DNA of 64,000 nucleotides from an uncultured Bacteroidales bacterium (GCA_903877385.1 CAIRDP010000043.1:1-64000), one strand, 5' to 3'. Shown: positions 37,233 to 46,868, numbered from the stretch's first letter. Translations and numbers: made by a program. Notes: a model not told the origin generated them from the letters alone.

Positions 37233-37979
37233 ATGTATAAACCGGAGGCGGAAAATATTATCGTTGTGAAGGACCTGGTGAAGAAATTCGGGTCCTTCAT
37301 CGCCAATGACCACCTGAATTTCGAGGTGAAAAAAGGCGAGATCTTCGGCTTCCTCGGTGCGAACGGGGCAGGTAAAACAACAGCCATTAAGATCCTCTGC
37401 GGTCTGTCCTATCCGACGTCGGGCAGCCTGAATGTGGGCGGCTTCGATATTTACAGGGAGAGGGAGAAAATCAAAAAGAACATCGGTTATATGAGCCAGA
37501 AATTCTCTTTGTACGACGACCTTAGCGTGTTCGAAAACATCCGTTTCTATGCCGGGATTTACGGCCTCCGCAGGAAAGTCATAGAAAAAAGAGCTTCGAA
37601 CCTCATGATAAAGCTCGACATGAAAGAGGCCAGGGACATGCTCATCCGCGATATACCCCTTGGCTGGAAACAAAAGCTGGCCTTTTCGGTGGCCATCATC
37701 CACAATCCCAAGATTGTGTTCCTCGATGAACCCACTGGCGGGGTTGATCCTGTAACCCGGCGGCAGTTCTGGGATATGATCTTTGAAGCATCCCGCGAAG
37801 GGATCACGGTTTTCGTCACGACCCATTACATGGATGAGGCTGAATACTGCGACAGGGTTTCCATCATGGTCGACGGGAAAATCGCAGCCCTCGACACCCC
37901 CGAGAAACTCAAATCCATTTACGGGGCCCAATCTATGAATGAAGTGTTTTTAAAACTCGCAAGAATAAAAGTGGAATAA
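37233..37979 (+). CDS. ABC transporter ATP-binding protein (second half, variant signature)
   Basis: 248 residues. Walker A GANGAGKTT, YMSQKFSLYDDLS, Walker B IVFLDEPTGGVD, and an H-loop in VTTHYMDEAEYCD. The signature motif is not LSGGQ but IPLGWKQKL, the variant found in the second ATPase domain of YbhF-type proteins. The site pairing in the heterodimer would therefore be asymmetric, one consensus and one variant (inference). Confidence 0.93.
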   Translation: MYKPEAENIIVVKDLVKKFGSFIANDHLNFEVKKGEIFGFLGANGAGKTTAIKILCGLSYPTSGSLNVGGFDIYREREKIKKNIGYMSQKFSLYDDLSVFENIRFYAGIYGLRRKVIEKRASNLMIKLDMKEARDMLIRDIPLGWKQKLAFSVAIIHNPKIVFLDEPTGGVDPVTRRQFWDMIFEASREGITVFVTTHYMDEAEYCDRVSIMVDGKIAALDTPEKLKSIYGAQSMNEVFLKLARIKVE

Positions 37980-37980
37980 T

Positions 37981-38427
37981 ATGACCTTAGCTCAGAAACT
38001 TAAACCCTCAGTCTCCAGGCATAATCTCTTGTTTATTGCAGGCCTTGCCTGGACTACTGCCGGGGGTATACTGATGTGGAGGGGCCTGGATTATGAACTG
38101 AAACATTCGCCCCATCTCTGGCTGAACATCCTGATCGGGATCGCCATAGGAATTCCGTTTTACATAGTTCTGTTTGCAAAAATAGCGCACAAACATATCA
38201 AACGCATCCGGGGCCTTAGCATCCCCTACCCCTGCGCTTTCTCATTTTTCAACTTCAGGTCTTACTTCATGATGATGGGGATGATCACTGCCGGTATCAT
38301 GCTCAGGCATTTTGACGCAATCAACAAGGAATATCTATTTACATTTTACATAGGAATGGCATTGCCCCTTCTGATCTCGGCATTCAGGTTTTATTATACA
38401 TGGGCGGTTAAAAAAGAAATCGAATGA
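37981..38427 (+). CDS. Small four-helix membrane protein in the exporter operon
   Basis: 148 residues with four predicted membrane helices (about 15-33, 40-62, 85-105, 113-133) and a basic loop HKHIKRIRG. I do not recognise the family. It begins two bases after the ATPase stop and its 3' end overlaps the first permease by four bases (ATGA), so it is translationally coupled and probably belongs to the complex or its regulation. Confidence 0.7.
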   Translation: MTLAQKLKPSVSRHNLLFIAGLAWTTAGGILMWRGLDYELKHSPHLWLNILIGIAIGIPFYIVLFAKIAHKHIKRIRGLSIPYPCAFSFFNFRSYFMMMGMITAGIMLRHFDAINKEYLFTFYIGMALPLLISAFRFYYTWAVKKEIE

Positions 38428-39527
38428 AACGTTTCCTGGGTTTTGTCGTCAAGGAATTCTATCACATCTTCAGGGATTACCGCACCCTGCTGATCCTTTT
38501 CGGCCTGCCCGCCGTTCAGTTGCTCTTATTCGGATTTGTGATCACCAATGAGATCAAGGATGCGAAAATCGCCATCCTGGACCAATCCAAAGATGAAGTC
38601 ACCCGCAGGATAAGCCAGAAAGTGATTTCATCAGGCTATTTCATACTCGAGAAAAACCTCAGGTCCTCGGGGGAGATTGAACAGGTCTTCAGGGAGGGAA
38701 ATGTCAAACTGGTGCTGATCTTCGGTCCCGATTTCGCGAAAAACCTCGATAAGACAGGCAATGCAAAAGTTCAGATCATTGGAGATGCTTCGGACCCAAA
38801 CACCGCCAACATCCTAGTCAACTATATCCAGGGGATTTTATCGAATTACATTATTTCACTGAATGCCGAAAAAATACCCATGCAGATCATCCCCGAAGTA
38901 AGGATGCAGTATAACGGACAGATGAAAGGGGTGTATATGATGGTCCCTGGACTTATGGCCATGCTGCTGATGCTGATCTCGGCCCTGATGACCTCACTCT
39001 CCATAACAAAGGAAAAGGAACTCGGGACCATGGAACTTCTGCTGGTTTCGCCCCTGAAACCTGTCCAGATCATTATCGGGAAAGTCTTCCCATATGTATT
39101 CCTTGCTTTTGCCGATGCCTGTATAATTATCATACTCGGGAATACGGTATTTGGTGTTCCAGTTGTGGGAAGTGTTGCACTTCTCCTTGCCGAAAGCTTC
39201 CTTTTCATTTGCATGGCCCTCTCTTTGGGGATCCTGATTTCAACCATAACCGACAGCCAGCAAATCGCAATGATGATCTCCCTGGTTGCCCTGATGCTTC
39301 CAACCATACTGCTCAGCGGGTTCATTTTCCCGGTCGAAAACATGCCCCTGATCCTTCAATGGTTCTGCCACATCATGCCACCGAAATACTTCATTACAAT
39401 CATTAAAAGCATCATGCTGCAGGGTAACAGCTTCCGTTATATCGCATTTGAAACCGGAATGCTGGCCGGGTTCACCCTGCTGTTCATTTTTCTCAGCGTA
39501 AAAAAATTCAAGATCAGGCTTGCCTGA
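38424..39527 (+). CDS. ABC-2 type permease (YbhS-like)
   Basis: 367 residues. N-terminal membrane helix, a large periplasmic domain (about 45-170), then five helices with the ABC-2 membrane signature around TKEKELGTMELLLVSPLKPVQIIIGKVFPY. One half of a heterodimeric ABC-2 exporter with the next gene. The cargo is unknown. Confidence 0.93.
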   Translation: MKRFLGFVVKEFYHIFRDYRTLLILFGLPAVQLLLFGFVITNEIKDAKIAILDQSKDEVTRRISQKVISSGYFILEKNLRSSGEIEQVFREGNVKLVLIFGPDFAKNLDKTGNAKVQIIGDASDPNTANILVNYIQGILSNYIISLNAEKIPMQIIPEVRMQYNGQMKGVYMMVPGLMAMLLMLISALMTSLSITKEKELGTMELLLVSPLKPVQIIIGKVFPYVFLAFADACIIIILGNTVFGVPVVGSVALLLAESFLFICMALSLGILISTITDSQQIAMMISLVALMLPTILLSGFIFPVENMPLILQWFCHIMPPKYFITIIKSIMLQGNSFRYIAFETGMLAGFTLLFIFLSVKKFKIRLA

Positions 39528-39538
39528 AAACACCGGGT

Positions 39539-40657
39539 ATGAGAATATTGCTGTTTATAATTCAGAAAGAATTCCTGCAGATCTTCAGGAACAAGGGGAT
39601 GCTTCCTATCATATTTGTTGTGCCTATAGTTCAGCTTCTTATCCTTGTCAATGCGGCAACTTTCGAAATGAAAAGCATCAAGGTCTCGGTTGTCGACCTT
39701 GACCTCAGCTCATCCTCCCGTAAGCTCATCAGCAAATACGAGGGTTCTCCTTTTTATAAGGTTGAGCAAACCACATTTTCCTATGATGAGGCCATGGAAT
39801 ATATGCAGAAAGGCAAGGTGGATGTCATCATCAGGATTCCCAACGGGTTTGAACGGCAACTGGTGAAGGAGAACCAGGCTAAGGTCCAGTTTGTGATCAA
39901 TGCCATCAACCAGGCGGTGGCTGGACTAAGCAGCGCATATTGCAGTTCCATCCTTATCGATTTCAACCGTGAGTTGCTCCAGGACTGGTTAAGCCCGGCA
40001 CAGATGTCGGGTTTGAAAAACATACAAACCGACTACAGCTACTGGTACAACCCTAAACTGAACTATAAAACCTATATGGTGCCGGGTATTCTTGTGCTGC
40101 TCGTCACCATAATCGGCTTGCTGTTGTCGGGTATGAACATAGTGTGCGAAAAGGAAATGGGAACTATCGAACAGATCAATGTCACCCCCATCCGGAAAAT
40201 TCAGTTTATCGCCGGTAAGCTTGCGCCGTTTTGGATCATTGCCCTTTTTGAACTTGCTTTTGGTCTGACTATAGGCAAGCTTGTCTTTGATATTCCGATG
40301 GTTGGGAACCTCTGGCTCATTTTCCTGTCGGGCGGAGTTTATCTTTTTGTAATTTTGTCGGTAGGATTGCTGGTGTCGACAGTTACCAACACTCAGCAAC
40401 AGTCCATGCTGGTGACGTTCTTTTTCATGGTGGTTTTTATACTGATGAGCGGGTTATTCACCTCTATCGAAAGCATGCCCGCCTGGGCCCAGCAGGTCGA
40501 CAGGTTAAACCCCCTGATGTATTTTATCAAGATTATGAGGATGGTACTTCTGAAAGGATCTACATTTGCCGATATCAGCCCGCACTTTTATTCACTGGTC
40601 GTTTTTGCAATCCTCATATCCAGCCTGGCTGTCTGGAGATACCGGAAAGTAGCATAA
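39539..40657 (+). CDS. ABC-2 type permease (YbhR-like)
   Basis: 372 residues with the same layout as its neighbour: helix 1 near the N-terminus, a periplasmic domain (about 45-175), five C-terminal helices. Signature around CEKEMGTIEQINVTPIRKIQFIAGKLAPF. It starts 11 bases after the first permease. The pair most likely arose by duplication. Confidence 0.93.
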   Translation: MRILLFIIQKEFLQIFRNKGMLPIIFVVPIVQLLILVNAATFEMKSIKVSVVDLDLSSSSRKLISKYEGSPFYKVEQTTFSYDEAMEYMQKGKVDVIIRIPNGFERQLVKENQAKVQFVINAINQAVAGLSSAYCSSILIDFNRELLQDWLSPAQMSGLKNIQTDYSYWYNPKLNYKTYMVPGILVLLVTIIGLLLSGMNIVCEKEMGTIEQINVTPIRKIQFIAGKLAPFWIIALFELAFGLTIGKLVFDIPMVGNLWLIFLSGGVYLFVILSVGLLVSTVTNTQQQSMLVTFFFMVVFILMSGLFTSIESMPAWAQQVDRLNPLMYFIKIMRMVLLKGSTFADISPHFYSLVVFAILISSLAVWRYRKVA

Positions 40658-40664
40658 CAATATA

Positions 40665-42077
40665 TTGACCCGATTTAGCAGATTCATTCGAAGGTTCAGG
40701 AGCATCCTCATGGGAATGGTCCTCCTGGGTATTGCATTTTATATTACCTGGAAAATTTATTACAGGGTTGAGGAAAAACAGGATGCTATAAAACGTATCC
40801 GTGAAAGAGGTTACCTTCTTGCCCTTACCGACCGTAATACCCTGAACTACTTTCTATACCGGGGCGAGCCGGTAGGCTTCCAGCTCGATCTGCTTGAATC
40901 ATTTGCCGGCTACCTTGGGGTACCGCTTAAAATCATAGCCTCGGAAGATATTTCAAAACTCTATTACTACCTGTATTATAATGTGGCGGATGTAATCGCC
41001 CTAAACCTCCCTGTTTCTTCCGAAGGCCGGCGGCTCGTTCATTATACAAAAATCATGGGTGAAACCCGGCTGATATTGCTGCAGCGCAGGGACCATACTC
41101 CAAAATTCATCAAAACACTGGAGGATATTACAAAACTGGATACCGTGCATGCCCGCCGCAACGAGTTCATGAGCCCCTATTACCGTTCCTTCCTCAAGCA
41201 GACGGCAAAGCGTCCGAGCCTGATTGAAGATCCCGATATTTCGCAGGAAGGACTGATCAGGAAAGTTGCCGAAGGAAAGATCAATTACATGCTTTGCCCC
41301 GAAAACACGGCAATGGTCTACAAACGGTATTACCAGAACCTGGATGCTTCACTGGTGGTGTTTCCCCTTTATGCATATGCCTGGTGCGTGAATCATAATT
41401 CCGATACCCTGCTGATGAAACTCAACGAATGGCTGGCCATCTCCAGGAAATCGGGAGAGTATAAAAAAACCTACCTGGAGTACTTCGCTAACCAGAAGAT
41501 TGTCAACAACATGCGAAGCGATTACGTTACCCTCAGAGGCAACCAGCTGTCTCCCTTTGACAAGGAACTCAGGGAACTCAGCCTGAAGATACATTGGGAC
41601 TGGCGGCTGCTTGCCTCCCTTGTTTATGAAGAATCAAATTTCCACCTGGGACAGGTCTCTTCCAAAAGCGCTTCAGGACTGATGCAGCTGATGCCCGCAA
41701 CTGCCGTGAAAATGGGGATGGACAGCGTTTCCACTCCCGTTCAGCAGCTCGCTGCAGGGGTCAGGTATATCAAACATCTTGACGAACAGCTTCCCGATGA
41801 GATCACTAACCCCAAAGACCGGATAAAGTTCATCCTTGCGGCTTATAATGTCGGAATCGGGCGTGTTTTACTCGCGCGTGAAAAGGCGCAGAAATTCGGC
41901 AAAGATCCGAACCGATGGGATGGCAATGTGGAGTATTATTTGCTCAGACGTTCAAAAAAAGATCCTTATGCAAAAAATGACACCCTGGGCGATTTTACTT
42001 CAGATTACACCATGGAAGGGTTTGTCGACGACATCATCAGCAGGTATTATCATTACAAGAATAATATCCCGCAGTAA
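40665..42077 (+). CDS. mltF: Membrane-bound lytic transglycosylase F
   Basis: About 470 residues from a TTG start; ATG codons a few residues in would also work. N-terminal membrane anchor, then an extracellular-solute-binding (SBP_bac_3) regulatory domain (about 35-270: LDLLESFAGYLGVPLKI, LIRKVAEGKINYMLCPENTA) and a lytic transglycosylase domain (about 290-450) with catalytic Glu in VYEESNF, then KSASGLMQLMPATAVKMG and LAAYNVGIGRV. It follows the second permease by seven bases. This suggests that remodelling of peptidoglycan accompanies assembly or function of the trans-envelope exporter (inference). Confidence 0.93.
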   Translation: MTRFSRFIRRFRSILMGMVLLGIAFYITWKIYYRVEEKQDAIKRIRERGYLLALTDRNTLNYFLYRGEPVGFQLDLLESFAGYLGVPLKIIASEDISKLYYYLYYNVADVIALNLPVSSEGRRLVHYTKIMGETRLILLQRRDHTPKFIKTLEDITKLDTVHARRNEFMSPYYRSFLKQTAKRPSLIEDPDISQEGLIRKVAEGKINYMLCPENTAMVYKRYYQNLDASLVVFPLYAYAWCVNHNSDTLLMKLNEWLAISRKSGEYKKTYLEYFANQKIVNNMRSDYVTLRGNQLSPFDKELRELSLKIHWDWRLLASLVYEESNFHLGQVSSKSASGLMQLMPATAVKMGMDSVSTPVQQLAAGVRYIKHLDEQLPDEITNPKDRIKFILAAYNVGIGRVLLAREKAQKFGKDPNRWDGNVEYYLLRRSKKDPYAKNDTLGDFTSDYTMEGFVDDIISRYYHYKNNIPQ

Positions 42078-42086
42078 TAATGTACA

Positions 42087-43097
42087 TCATTTATGGTCTT
42101 TCAGGAAAAATTCCGAAAAATCCTTAATCGATTGCTCAACCGGCCTGAATTCAAATCCCAGGGCCTTCCTGATCTTTTCGTTTGAATACGTGTAAACCAT
42201 GGTGGTGGTGGTGGCCATTTCCTTCGTGACTTCAGGCAGGGTTCCCATGATAAAGCTCCGCAAAGCCTCAACCCTCCATGCTATCCCGGTCATGGCGTTG
42301 GGCACGTTTATTGAAGGAGCCGGCTTTCCCAGGTATTTCGCCATATATTCAAAGATCTTCTGGTAGGAACAATTTTCGGCCGAAACGATGAACCTTTCTT
42401 TCGAGATATCGCTGTCCATGAGCAGTATCATGGCCTTTGCCACATCCCTTACATCTACAAAACCATTGATGCCCCTGGTATAATATTTCAGGCCTTTCCA
42501 TACCAGCGAGAATAAGCCCGAGTTACCCCCTCCCCAGAAACCAGGCCCCAGAATGACCGAAGGGTTTATAATATAAGCGTTCAGCCCTTCTTCCATCCCC
42601 CTCCAGATCTCGCGTTCGGCCCCGTATTTGCTCTGCCCGTAAACCGAATTCTTTTTCGAGGGCTGCCAGTACGTGGTTTCATCCGAAACCCCGTCGTTCA
42701 CAGCTCTTCCAAGCACAGCCACAGAACTTACATAACAGAACTTCCTGATCTTCCTTTCGGTACACAGGTTGACCAGGTTGGCAGTGCCTTCAATATTCAC
42801 TTTGAGCATGGCCTTGTGATCCTTCGGGTAAAAAGATACAACCGCACCTGCATGGAATACCTCGTCAATGCCTTCCAGCACATCATCCATGGCTACGAAA
42901 TCCATGATATCGGCATCCACCCATTCGATCTTACCGAAAAGCTCATCCGCCTTATCAGAATAATATGAAAATATTTTCTTTGCCATCCCGGTATCACTGG
43001 TTTTACGTTTGATCGCGCGAACGGATTTGCCTGAGCTTACCAGGTCAAAAAGCAAATGGGACCCCAGTAGCCCGGTCCCCCCTGTAACTAGAATCAT
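42087..43097 (-). CDS. NAD(P)-dependent epimerase/dehydratase (extended SDR)
   Basis: 336 residues from the ATG at 43097, where the Rossmann fold begins at once (MILVTGGTGLLGSHL). The frame stays open upstream to 43574, but that part overlaps the opposite-strand lipoprotein gene and is not protein-like. Tyr-Lys pair in VYGQSKYGAER, Ser in CYVSSVAVLG, and the HAGAVVSFYPKD segment. It resembles dihydroflavonol-4-reductase/sterol-dehydrogenase-like SDRs. The substrate is unknown. Confidence 0.88.
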   Translation of the reverse strand: MILVTGGTGLLGSHLLFDLVSSGKSVRAIKRKTSDTGMAKKIFSYYSDKADELFGKIEWVDADIMDFVAMDDVLEGIDEVFHAGAVVSFYPKDHKAMLKVNIEGTANLVNLCTERKIRKFCYVSSVAVLGRAVNDGVSDETTYWQPSKKNSVYGQSKYGAEREIWRGMEEGLNAYIINPSVILGPGFWGGGNSGLFSLVWKGLKYYTRGINGFVDVRDVAKAMILLMDSDISKERFIVSAENCSYQKIFEYMAKYLGKPAPSINVPNAMTGIAWRVEALRSFIMGTLPEVTKEMATTTTMVYTYSNEKIRKALGFEFRPVEQSIKDFSEFFLKDHK

Positions 43098-43221
43098 GTG
43101 AGAATGGTTTATTATTGTATGCGGATTGCATTTTCGGCAGAACCGGCATTCAAAGTTCGGCAAGATTTTGATTTCTGCAAAATAATCAGGAGATTTGCGC
43201 TTCAAAAAAATCAATACCACA

Positions 43222-43773
43222 ATGATCAGGAAACTCTTCCTTCTTTTTATTCCCGCAATTTTCCTAATGGCCTCATGCAAGCAGGGCTCAACAACCAATG
43301 AAGTGAAAAAAGCCGATACTTCAAGCCTTGCGGTAAAATCGTTCACCGATTCGGCTTCAAAATATGTTGAGAAACCGGTACGCATTGAAGGAACTGTTTT
43401 ACATACCTGCAAACATGGCGGGAAACGTATGTTCCTGGCCGATGGTACCGACAGCATCACGGTGGAGGTAACCACAGGCGGCAATATTGCAAAATTTGAT
43501 GAAAGCCTTATCGGCAGCCGGGTTAAAGTACTCGGGATCCTGAAAGAAGAACGGGTTGATGCCAAGTATCTCAATGAATGGGAAGCGGAGGCTAAAAAAC
43601 CTGCCGATGATCACAATACAGGTTTACACAGCGCTGCAAAAGGCCATGAGGACCAGGGGAACCAGGAAACACTGGACCAGATTAATTCCCTCCGCAACGA
43701 TCTGAAAAAAAGCGGGAAAGATCATCTCTCTTTCTATTCGGTGGAAGCCATCTCCTATACCGTAGTAAAGTAA
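43222..43773 (+). CDS. OB-fold lipoprotein
   Basis: 183 residues from the ATG at 43222. Lipoprotein leader with lipobox FLMASC. Residues about 45-120 form a small beta barrel of the OB/tRNA-anti-like periplasmic type: VRIEGTVLHTCKHGGKRMFLAD, then ITVEVTTGGNIAKFDESLIGSRVKVLGILKEER. The conserved HTCKHGGKR stretch could bind metal or haem (inference). The C-terminal third is His-containing and polar. One base separates it from the PepSY gene, so the two form an operon. Confidence 0.75.
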   Translation: MIRKLFLLFIPAIFLMASCKQGSTTNEVKKADTSSLAVKSFTDSASKYVEKPVRIEGTVLHTCKHGGKRMFLADGTDSITVEVTTGGNIAKFDESLIGSRVKVLGILKEERVDAKYLNEWEAEAKKPADDHNTGLHSAAKGHEDQGNQETLDQINSLRNDLKKSGKDHLSFYSVEAISYTVVK

Positions 43774-43774
43774 T

Positions 43775-44341
43775 ATGCAAAGGAAGACTTTAAGACGGTG
43801 GAATAACGCCATCCACCGTGATCTCGGATATTTTTTCTTCGGGATGACCATCATTTATGCCCTGTCGGGCATCATCCTTAACCATTTCAAATCGGGTGAT
43901 TTTGCCCATCCCGATTACAGCAGGAAATACGAGCAACTCAATATCGCCCTGCCGCCCAATGCCGTTGCCGACAAAACTCTTGCCCTTAAAGCCCTTGAAC
44001 AGGTTCACGAAGAAAAACATTTTAAAAGCTTTGTCACGGGAACCGGTTATATACAGGTTTTTATCGATAACGGTAGCTTGTATATCGACCTGACCACAGG
44101 GAAGGCCGAACTGGAAACGAAAACCCCCAGGTATATCCTCAGGGAATTCAACCTCCTCCATTACAACAGCATCAAACATTGGTTTACCTGGTTCTCCGAT
44201 GCCTATGCAGTCTCAATGATACTTCTGGCAGTTACCGGGCTCTTTATATTGAGAGGGAGAAACGGGATAAAATGGAGGGGAGCAATCCTTGCACTTACAG
44301 GTGTCATTATCCCTGCGATCATTATCTTCCTTTATGCTTGA
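43775..44341 (+). CDS. PepSY-associated membrane protein
   Basis: 188 residues, three membrane helices: about 17-36 (preceded by NNAIHRDLGYFFF), 145-162 and 170-187. A periplasmic PepSY-like domain lies between the first two. The His residues near helices 1 and 2 (AIHRDLG, LLHYNSIKHWFTW) are in positions that bind haem in related PepSY_TM reductases. Probably a membrane redox or ligand-binding partner of the OB-fold lipoprotein upstream. Its stop codon abuts the convergent transglutaminase-like gene. Confidence 0.85.
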   Translation: MQRKTLRRWNNAIHRDLGYFFFGMTIIYALSGIILNHFKSGDFAHPDYSRKYEQLNIALPPNAVADKTLALKALEQVHEEKHFKSFVTGTGYIQVFIDNGSLYIDLTTGKAELETKTPRYILREFNLLHYNSIKHWFTWFSDAYAVSMILLAVTGLFILRGRNGIKWRGAILALTGVIIPAIIIFLYA

Positions 44342-45538
44342 TTATTTCAGCTTCGGAAATCCTGCCCCGCTGTAATTCTTGAACAGCAGGGGCCTCGACT
44401 GTGGATCGGTGTTGAAATAGATCTTGAGAAAAGTCCTTTGCTTGTTCAGGTTATCCTGGGTCTCATTTATTGCCAGCTGAAGCTGGTCGGTGCTTTGTTT
44501 CATGCCGGGATCCCCCGCGACTACCTGTGCAAGGCTGACCTTGCAGGAATCAAGATAGGAATAGCACTGGTTGAGCATATCAACGATAACAGGTTCGGGT
44601 TTTGGAGGGTTGAACTGGCGGTTCCAGTAATCGGCATACTGGTTGAAAGCATAAATGCAATTATTAAAATCAGCAACTGCTTCGTTGAACTGCCTGACGT
44701 ACTTGTTCTTAACAGCCGCATCTGCATTAATTCTCTCATTTGAAATGCAATCCCTGAGATAATTTGACCATTCCATCAGGAGCTTGTTTATGACCCCGGC
44801 TGATTCAAGCCTGCGTAATGATGCCATACACTGATCCTTTGGAGCCAGGGTATTATAAACCCTGATACTGTCGGCATAGGAAAATACCACCGTATTGCTG
44901 TCGGGGGCTGTTTTCGCATTGTTAAAATCAAGATTATTGACGGGAGAGCTCAGGCATTCCCAAATGGGGTCAAAAGGCATATGGTCCTGGATCAATATCC
45001 CCGGCTTAATCATGAAAAACCTGTCGTTATAATATCTCTGGTAATTCCCTTTATTCATATATCCCGCTCCCCAGGTGGGGTCAAACCCGTAGTAGGAAGA
45101 TTCAATCACCGCTATGATCCATGCATGGCTGAGCTCGTTGATATGTCCGTTCTGCCGGGTGTACCCTTGTACTATGTAGGAACTGATCCCACAGGCATCG
45201 CAAAGGGCTTTGAACAATGAAGCATATCCCTGGCAGATGGCTTTACGGTTTTGCATCGTATTATCAACCAGCTCGTTAAATGGAGTTGCTGCATTCACGC
45301 TGCCCATATTGGCTATGTCGTACGAGATGTTCATGGCGGTCCATGTAAAAATCGCCCTTGCCCTGAAAGCCGGTTTCTTAAAAACCGATGAAAAATACCT
45401 GCCGAGTGCGCCCACCGAGGCCTGGCAGGAATCAGGCGCATTCAGGGCTATGATATCCGCAGCTTTGAGCTCATTCACTTCCTGGGCTTGCAGCGGGAAA
45501 AAACACAAAGTAAATAAAGCCACCATCAGGTTTTTCAT
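44342..45538 (-). CDS. Secreted transglutaminase-like protein
   Basis: 398 residues with a signal peptide (ending LQAQ). Transglutaminase-like (papain-fold) core at about 80-170 with catalytic Cys in RKAICQGYASLFKAL, His in LSHAWIIAV and Asp in GFDPTWGAG. The remaining 220 residues are helical with no recognised domain. The family contains proteases and peptidases as well as cross-linkers, so the reaction is unknown. Confidence 0.85.
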   Translation of the reverse strand: MKNLMVALFTLCFFPLQAQEVNELKAADIIALNAPDSCQASVGALGRYFSSVFKKPAFRARAIFTWTAMNISYDIANMGSVNAATPFNELVDNTMQNRKAICQGYASLFKALCDACGISSYIVQGYTRQNGHINELSHAWIIAVIESSYYGFDPTWGAGYMNKGNYQRYYNDRFFMIKPGILIQDHMPFDPIWECLSSPVNNLDFNNAKTAPDSNTVVFSYADSIRVYNTLAPKDQCMASLRRLESAGVINKLLMEWSNYLRDCISNERINADAAVKNKYVRQFNEAVADFNNCIYAFNQYADYWNRQFNPPKPEPVIVDMLNQCYSYLDSCKVSLAQVVAGDPGMKQSTDQLQLAINETQDNLNKQRTFLKIYFNTDPQSRPLLFKNYSGAGFPKLK

Positions 45539-45704
45539 GGGATCTAATTATCAGCTAAATATAAACGATCCAATCTGATTAAATATATGTTTGCCTGAAA
45601 TTATTCCATAAATAATATTTCATAGGATTGTTAAATGTTTAGCAATTCTTTATATCTTAGCGTTAACGATATCATCTTAACCCAATTTAACAAAACCAGG
45701 TGTT

Positions 45705-46562
45705 ATGAAAAAAACAGTGTTGTTAATTTCCATTTTGCTGATAGCATGGTCGGCAATGGCCCAGGATCCACAGGTGCAAAAACCCCAGAAAAAGAGCAAG
45801 CAAAAATTTTACATACAGCTGGGTCTTGGCGGCGGGGTCAGCACAGCGGCCTCCTTTGACATGTTGTATAAGTACTCGGGTGATGGGGGTGACAGTAAAA
45901 TCAGCGTGGTACCGGTCGGCCTCGGGAACGGATTTAACGGCTCCCTTGCAGCCGGGTATTGGTTCTGCAAATATATAGCGGTGGAACTCTCGGTTTCGGA
46001 ATTCCTCGGAATGTCAACAAAGGGTGATTCAGTTGTCCATCTCATCGGGGCCACCGAGGCAACTGCCAAAGTCAGAGGCGGCCTGCTCAGTATTACCCCT
46101 GCCATCGTAATCTCGGCCGGCTTGCAAAAAGTCAACCCTTATGCCCGTTTCGGGCTGCTGATTGGTGTTCTGCCCTATATGATTTCAAAGTATTCTTCAG
46201 AAAATGCCACGACTAATCCTCCCATGAGTACAGTAATCAATAATCAATATTACGGGGGCATTGCCCTTGGTTATGTTGCTGCAGGCGGCGTCAAATTTAA
46301 TGTCTCCAGCCTTCTTTCCTTCTTTGCAGAACTGCAGTTTACACATTCAACCTGGTCACCCAGCCATAGTGAGATAGTGAAATATTCTGTTAACGGTGAA
46401 GACAGGCTTTCGGAGATGACAACCTGGCAAAAGCAGGCAGATTTTGTGATGGAGAAAAATGTGAACGGAACTGTCGATATGAGCAAGCCCCGTCAGGAAC
46501 TCCGTCAAACCTACCCGTTCAGCACGGCCAGCATCAATATAGGCATAACGTTCAAGTTGTAG
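45705..46562 (+). CDS. Outer-membrane beta-barrel protein
   Basis: 285 residues, signal peptide ending SAMAQ. Repeated amphipathic strands of alternating residues (FYIQLGLGGGVSTAA, SLAAGYWFCKYIAVELSVSEF, YYGGIALGYVAAGGVKFNV) ending in a terminal strand SINIGITFKL, with the C-terminal hydrophobic pattern of OmpA/OprF-like eight- to ten-strand barrels. No periplasmic domain. Function unknown. Confidence 0.75.
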   Translation: MKKTVLLISILLIAWSAMAQDPQVQKPQKKSKQKFYIQLGLGGGVSTAASFDMLYKYSGDGGDSKISVVPVGLGNGFNGSLAAGYWFCKYIAVELSVSEFLGMSTKGDSVVHLIGATEATAKVRGGLLSITPAIVISAGLQKVNPYARFGLLIGVLPYMISKYSSENATTNPPMSTVINNQYYGGIALGYVAAGGVKFNVSSLLSFFAELQFTHSTWSPSHSEIVKYSVNGEDRLSEMTTWQKQADFVMEKNVNGTVDMSKPRQELRQTYPFSTASINIGITFKL

Positions 46563-46868
46563 TTCATTTATTTCCTTTCGGTAAAATCTTGACTGTCCAA
46601 CTGTTCGTTTTGCAGGTTTAACGGAAATTATTTACTCCACGGGATATTTTAATCTCTCCCGGTAAATCCCCAACAGCTTGCTGTGAAATCGGGGGGCCAG
46701 GGCTTCCCAGGGTTCATGTTATTGATGTTTCTTAATGATTATCAGCCGCTTATGAATCGGGCCGACTGCATTCTCATCAGCGTGTGAAAAAATATTTTCA
46801 AAAAAGCTTGACTTTGTATCCTTGTTTTTAGTATTATTGCAGAATTATTTTAATATTATTTTGATATT
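46563..46868. other. Intergenic stretch with no supported gene
   Basis: About 300 bases between the barrel protein and the SPFH gene. I see no open frame with protein-like composition. The last 60 bases before the SPFH ATG are AT-rich and contain TTTG (46815-46818) and TATTATTG, a one-mismatch -7 box, which are the likely promoter area. Confidence 0.4.

Noticed and set aside
42087-43574. A 495-residue version of the SDR epimerase with a long N-terminal extension
   Set aside because: The extension lies antisense to the OB-fold lipoprotein and is not protein-like. The Rossmann fold starts directly at the ATG at 43097.
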